The position numbers were made by a program, and so were the translations under genes. DNA of 64,000 bases from Acidobacteriota bacterium (GTDB taxonomy: Bacteria; Acidobacteriota; Holophagae; Holophagales; Holophagaceae): assembly GCA_016192145.1 (NCBI GenBank), contig JACPUT010000018.1, forward strand, positions 186,001 through 250,000. The letters run 5' to 3'. Of this stretch, positions 63,490-64,000 are shown one piece after another (within the stretch, counting starts at the first letter, position 1; every line of letters starts with the position of its first letter). Below the pieces are notes generated by a model that was given only the letters and a program-made list of their open reading frames with translations, did no database searches and was not told the origin of the DNA.

Positions 63490-64000
63490 ATGCGTTTCAA
63501 AGTGAACGAAGTCTTCCACAGCATCCAGGGCGAAGGCCTCCGGGCCGGGCGCCCCTGCCTGTTCATCCGCCTGACCGGGTGCCCCCTGCGGTGCACTTAC
63601 TGCGATACCGAGTACGCGTTCTACGAAGGGACCTTCCGGGAATTGGAGGATTTGCTGGATGAGGTGAGGCGGCGCCTGGGCCCTCCGGCCCACGGCCCCA
63701 ACGCGCCCTTCGTGGAGCTCACGGGTGGCGAGCCCCTGGCCAATCCCCAGGCGCCAGCCCTGCTGAAAGCCCTGTTGGAGCTCGGGTACGAGGTGGCCTT
63801 GGAGACGGCCGGGAGTCACGATCTGGCCCCGGTGCCCCGTGACGTGGTGAAGATCGTGGACCGGAAGACGCCGGGCAGCGGCGAGGTGGGCCGCTGGCTG
63901 GAATCCAACCTCGACCACATGGTGCCGGGGCAGGATGAGCTGAAATTCGTCCTCGCGGATGAGGCCGACTATGCCTGGGCCCGGGCCTGGTGCGAGGAGC
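63490..64000 (+). CDS. queE: 7-carboxy-7-deazaguanine synthase, cut by window edge
   Basis: The first 170 codons of a radical-SAM enzyme that makes 7-carboxy-7-deazaguanine for queuosine and related deazapurines. N-terminal VNEVFHSIQGEGLRAGRPCLFIRLTGC is typical of QueE. The cluster motif CPLRCTYCD (Cys-x3-Cys-x2-Cys) follows, then FVELTGGEPLANP. The right end is outside the window. AGGGG precedes the ATG. No preQ1-type riboswitch was found in the 100 bases upstream. Confidence 0.93.
   Translation, partial: MRFKVNEVFHSIQGEGLRAGRPCLFIRLTGCPLRCTYCDTEYAFYEGTFRELEDLLDEVRRRLGPPAHGPNAPFVELTGGEPLANPQAPALLKALLELGYEVALETAGSHDLAPVPRDVVKIVDRKTPGSGEVGRWLESNLDHMVPGQDELKFVLADEADYAWARAWCEE

Overview
The window is a GC-rich (roughly two thirds G+C by eye) stretch of a Gram-negative chromosome. 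Lipid A/Kdo synthesis (waaA), many lipoprotein signals, System II cytochrome c maturation and an 11-haem membrane cytochrome point to a Geothrix/Holophaga-like member of the Acidobacteriota (class Holophagae). That placement is inferred from gene content; no rRNA is present. No prophage, integrase, IS element or CRISPR array was seen. About 55 genes are packed tightly, often with 1-8 base overlaps.

Layout. 0-3 kb: an HD-domain protein cut by the window edge, a polytopic membrane protein and an unknown small gene. 3-8.4 kb: histidine utilisation, hutH divergent from hutU-hutG-hutC with a probable HutC operator between; hutI is not here. 8.4-9.5 kb: an endo/exonuclease/phosphatase-family membrane protein in a patch of lower GC. 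9.7-21 kb: purF, a broken Tat-exported cupin gene, a drug-type MFS pump, a sensor kinase whose 3' end runs into the tail of a lost mipA/ompV gene, a two-gene ABC exporter, ispE, a thioesterase, an inositol-phosphatase-like gene and map. 21-24.4 kb: a four-gene operon with a sterol-desaturase-type oxygenase. 24.5-26.3 kb: an Lrp/AsnC regulator divergent from a gamma-lyase-type PLP enzyme. 26.4-31.8 kb: tRNA-Arg(CCT), a lipoprotein, ResB and CcsA, then a TatD-family nuclease and TcdA.

31.9-36.4 kb holds the most striking gene: a 1012-residue protein joining a complete multicopper oxidase, extra plastocyanin-like segments, a Met/His-rich linker and a complete glyoxal/galactose-oxidase-type copper-radical domain. 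Then follow a MocR-type regulator that has lost its PLP lysine, an Ig-like lipoprotein, an ABC-F protein, a PEGA-domain Ser/Thr kinase, glycerate kinase, a CobW GTPase, waaA, a response regulator fused to an RsbW-like ATPase domain, thioredoxin, the 11-haem cytochrome c/b fusion (CbcL-like), a cNMP-binding protein, a RibBA with a degenerate second half, a DUF4388 protein, a lipoprotein, an FtsX-like protein, a malic enzyme-phosphotransacetylase fusion, a PDZ-7TM-SpoIIE phosphatase operon, an SDR, a CocE/NonD hydrolase and the start of queE.

A second theme is a set of seven intergenic inverted repeats of 70-140 bases. Their arms are built from degenerate 7-10 base tandem units, and they fall into four unrelated sequence families (units like agagccc, cgcagagg, gagatgaac, cgcgaatga). 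Most lie a few bases beyond stop codons, and four of the seven separate convergent genes. The shared architecture with unrelated sequences is not explained by any annotated gene.
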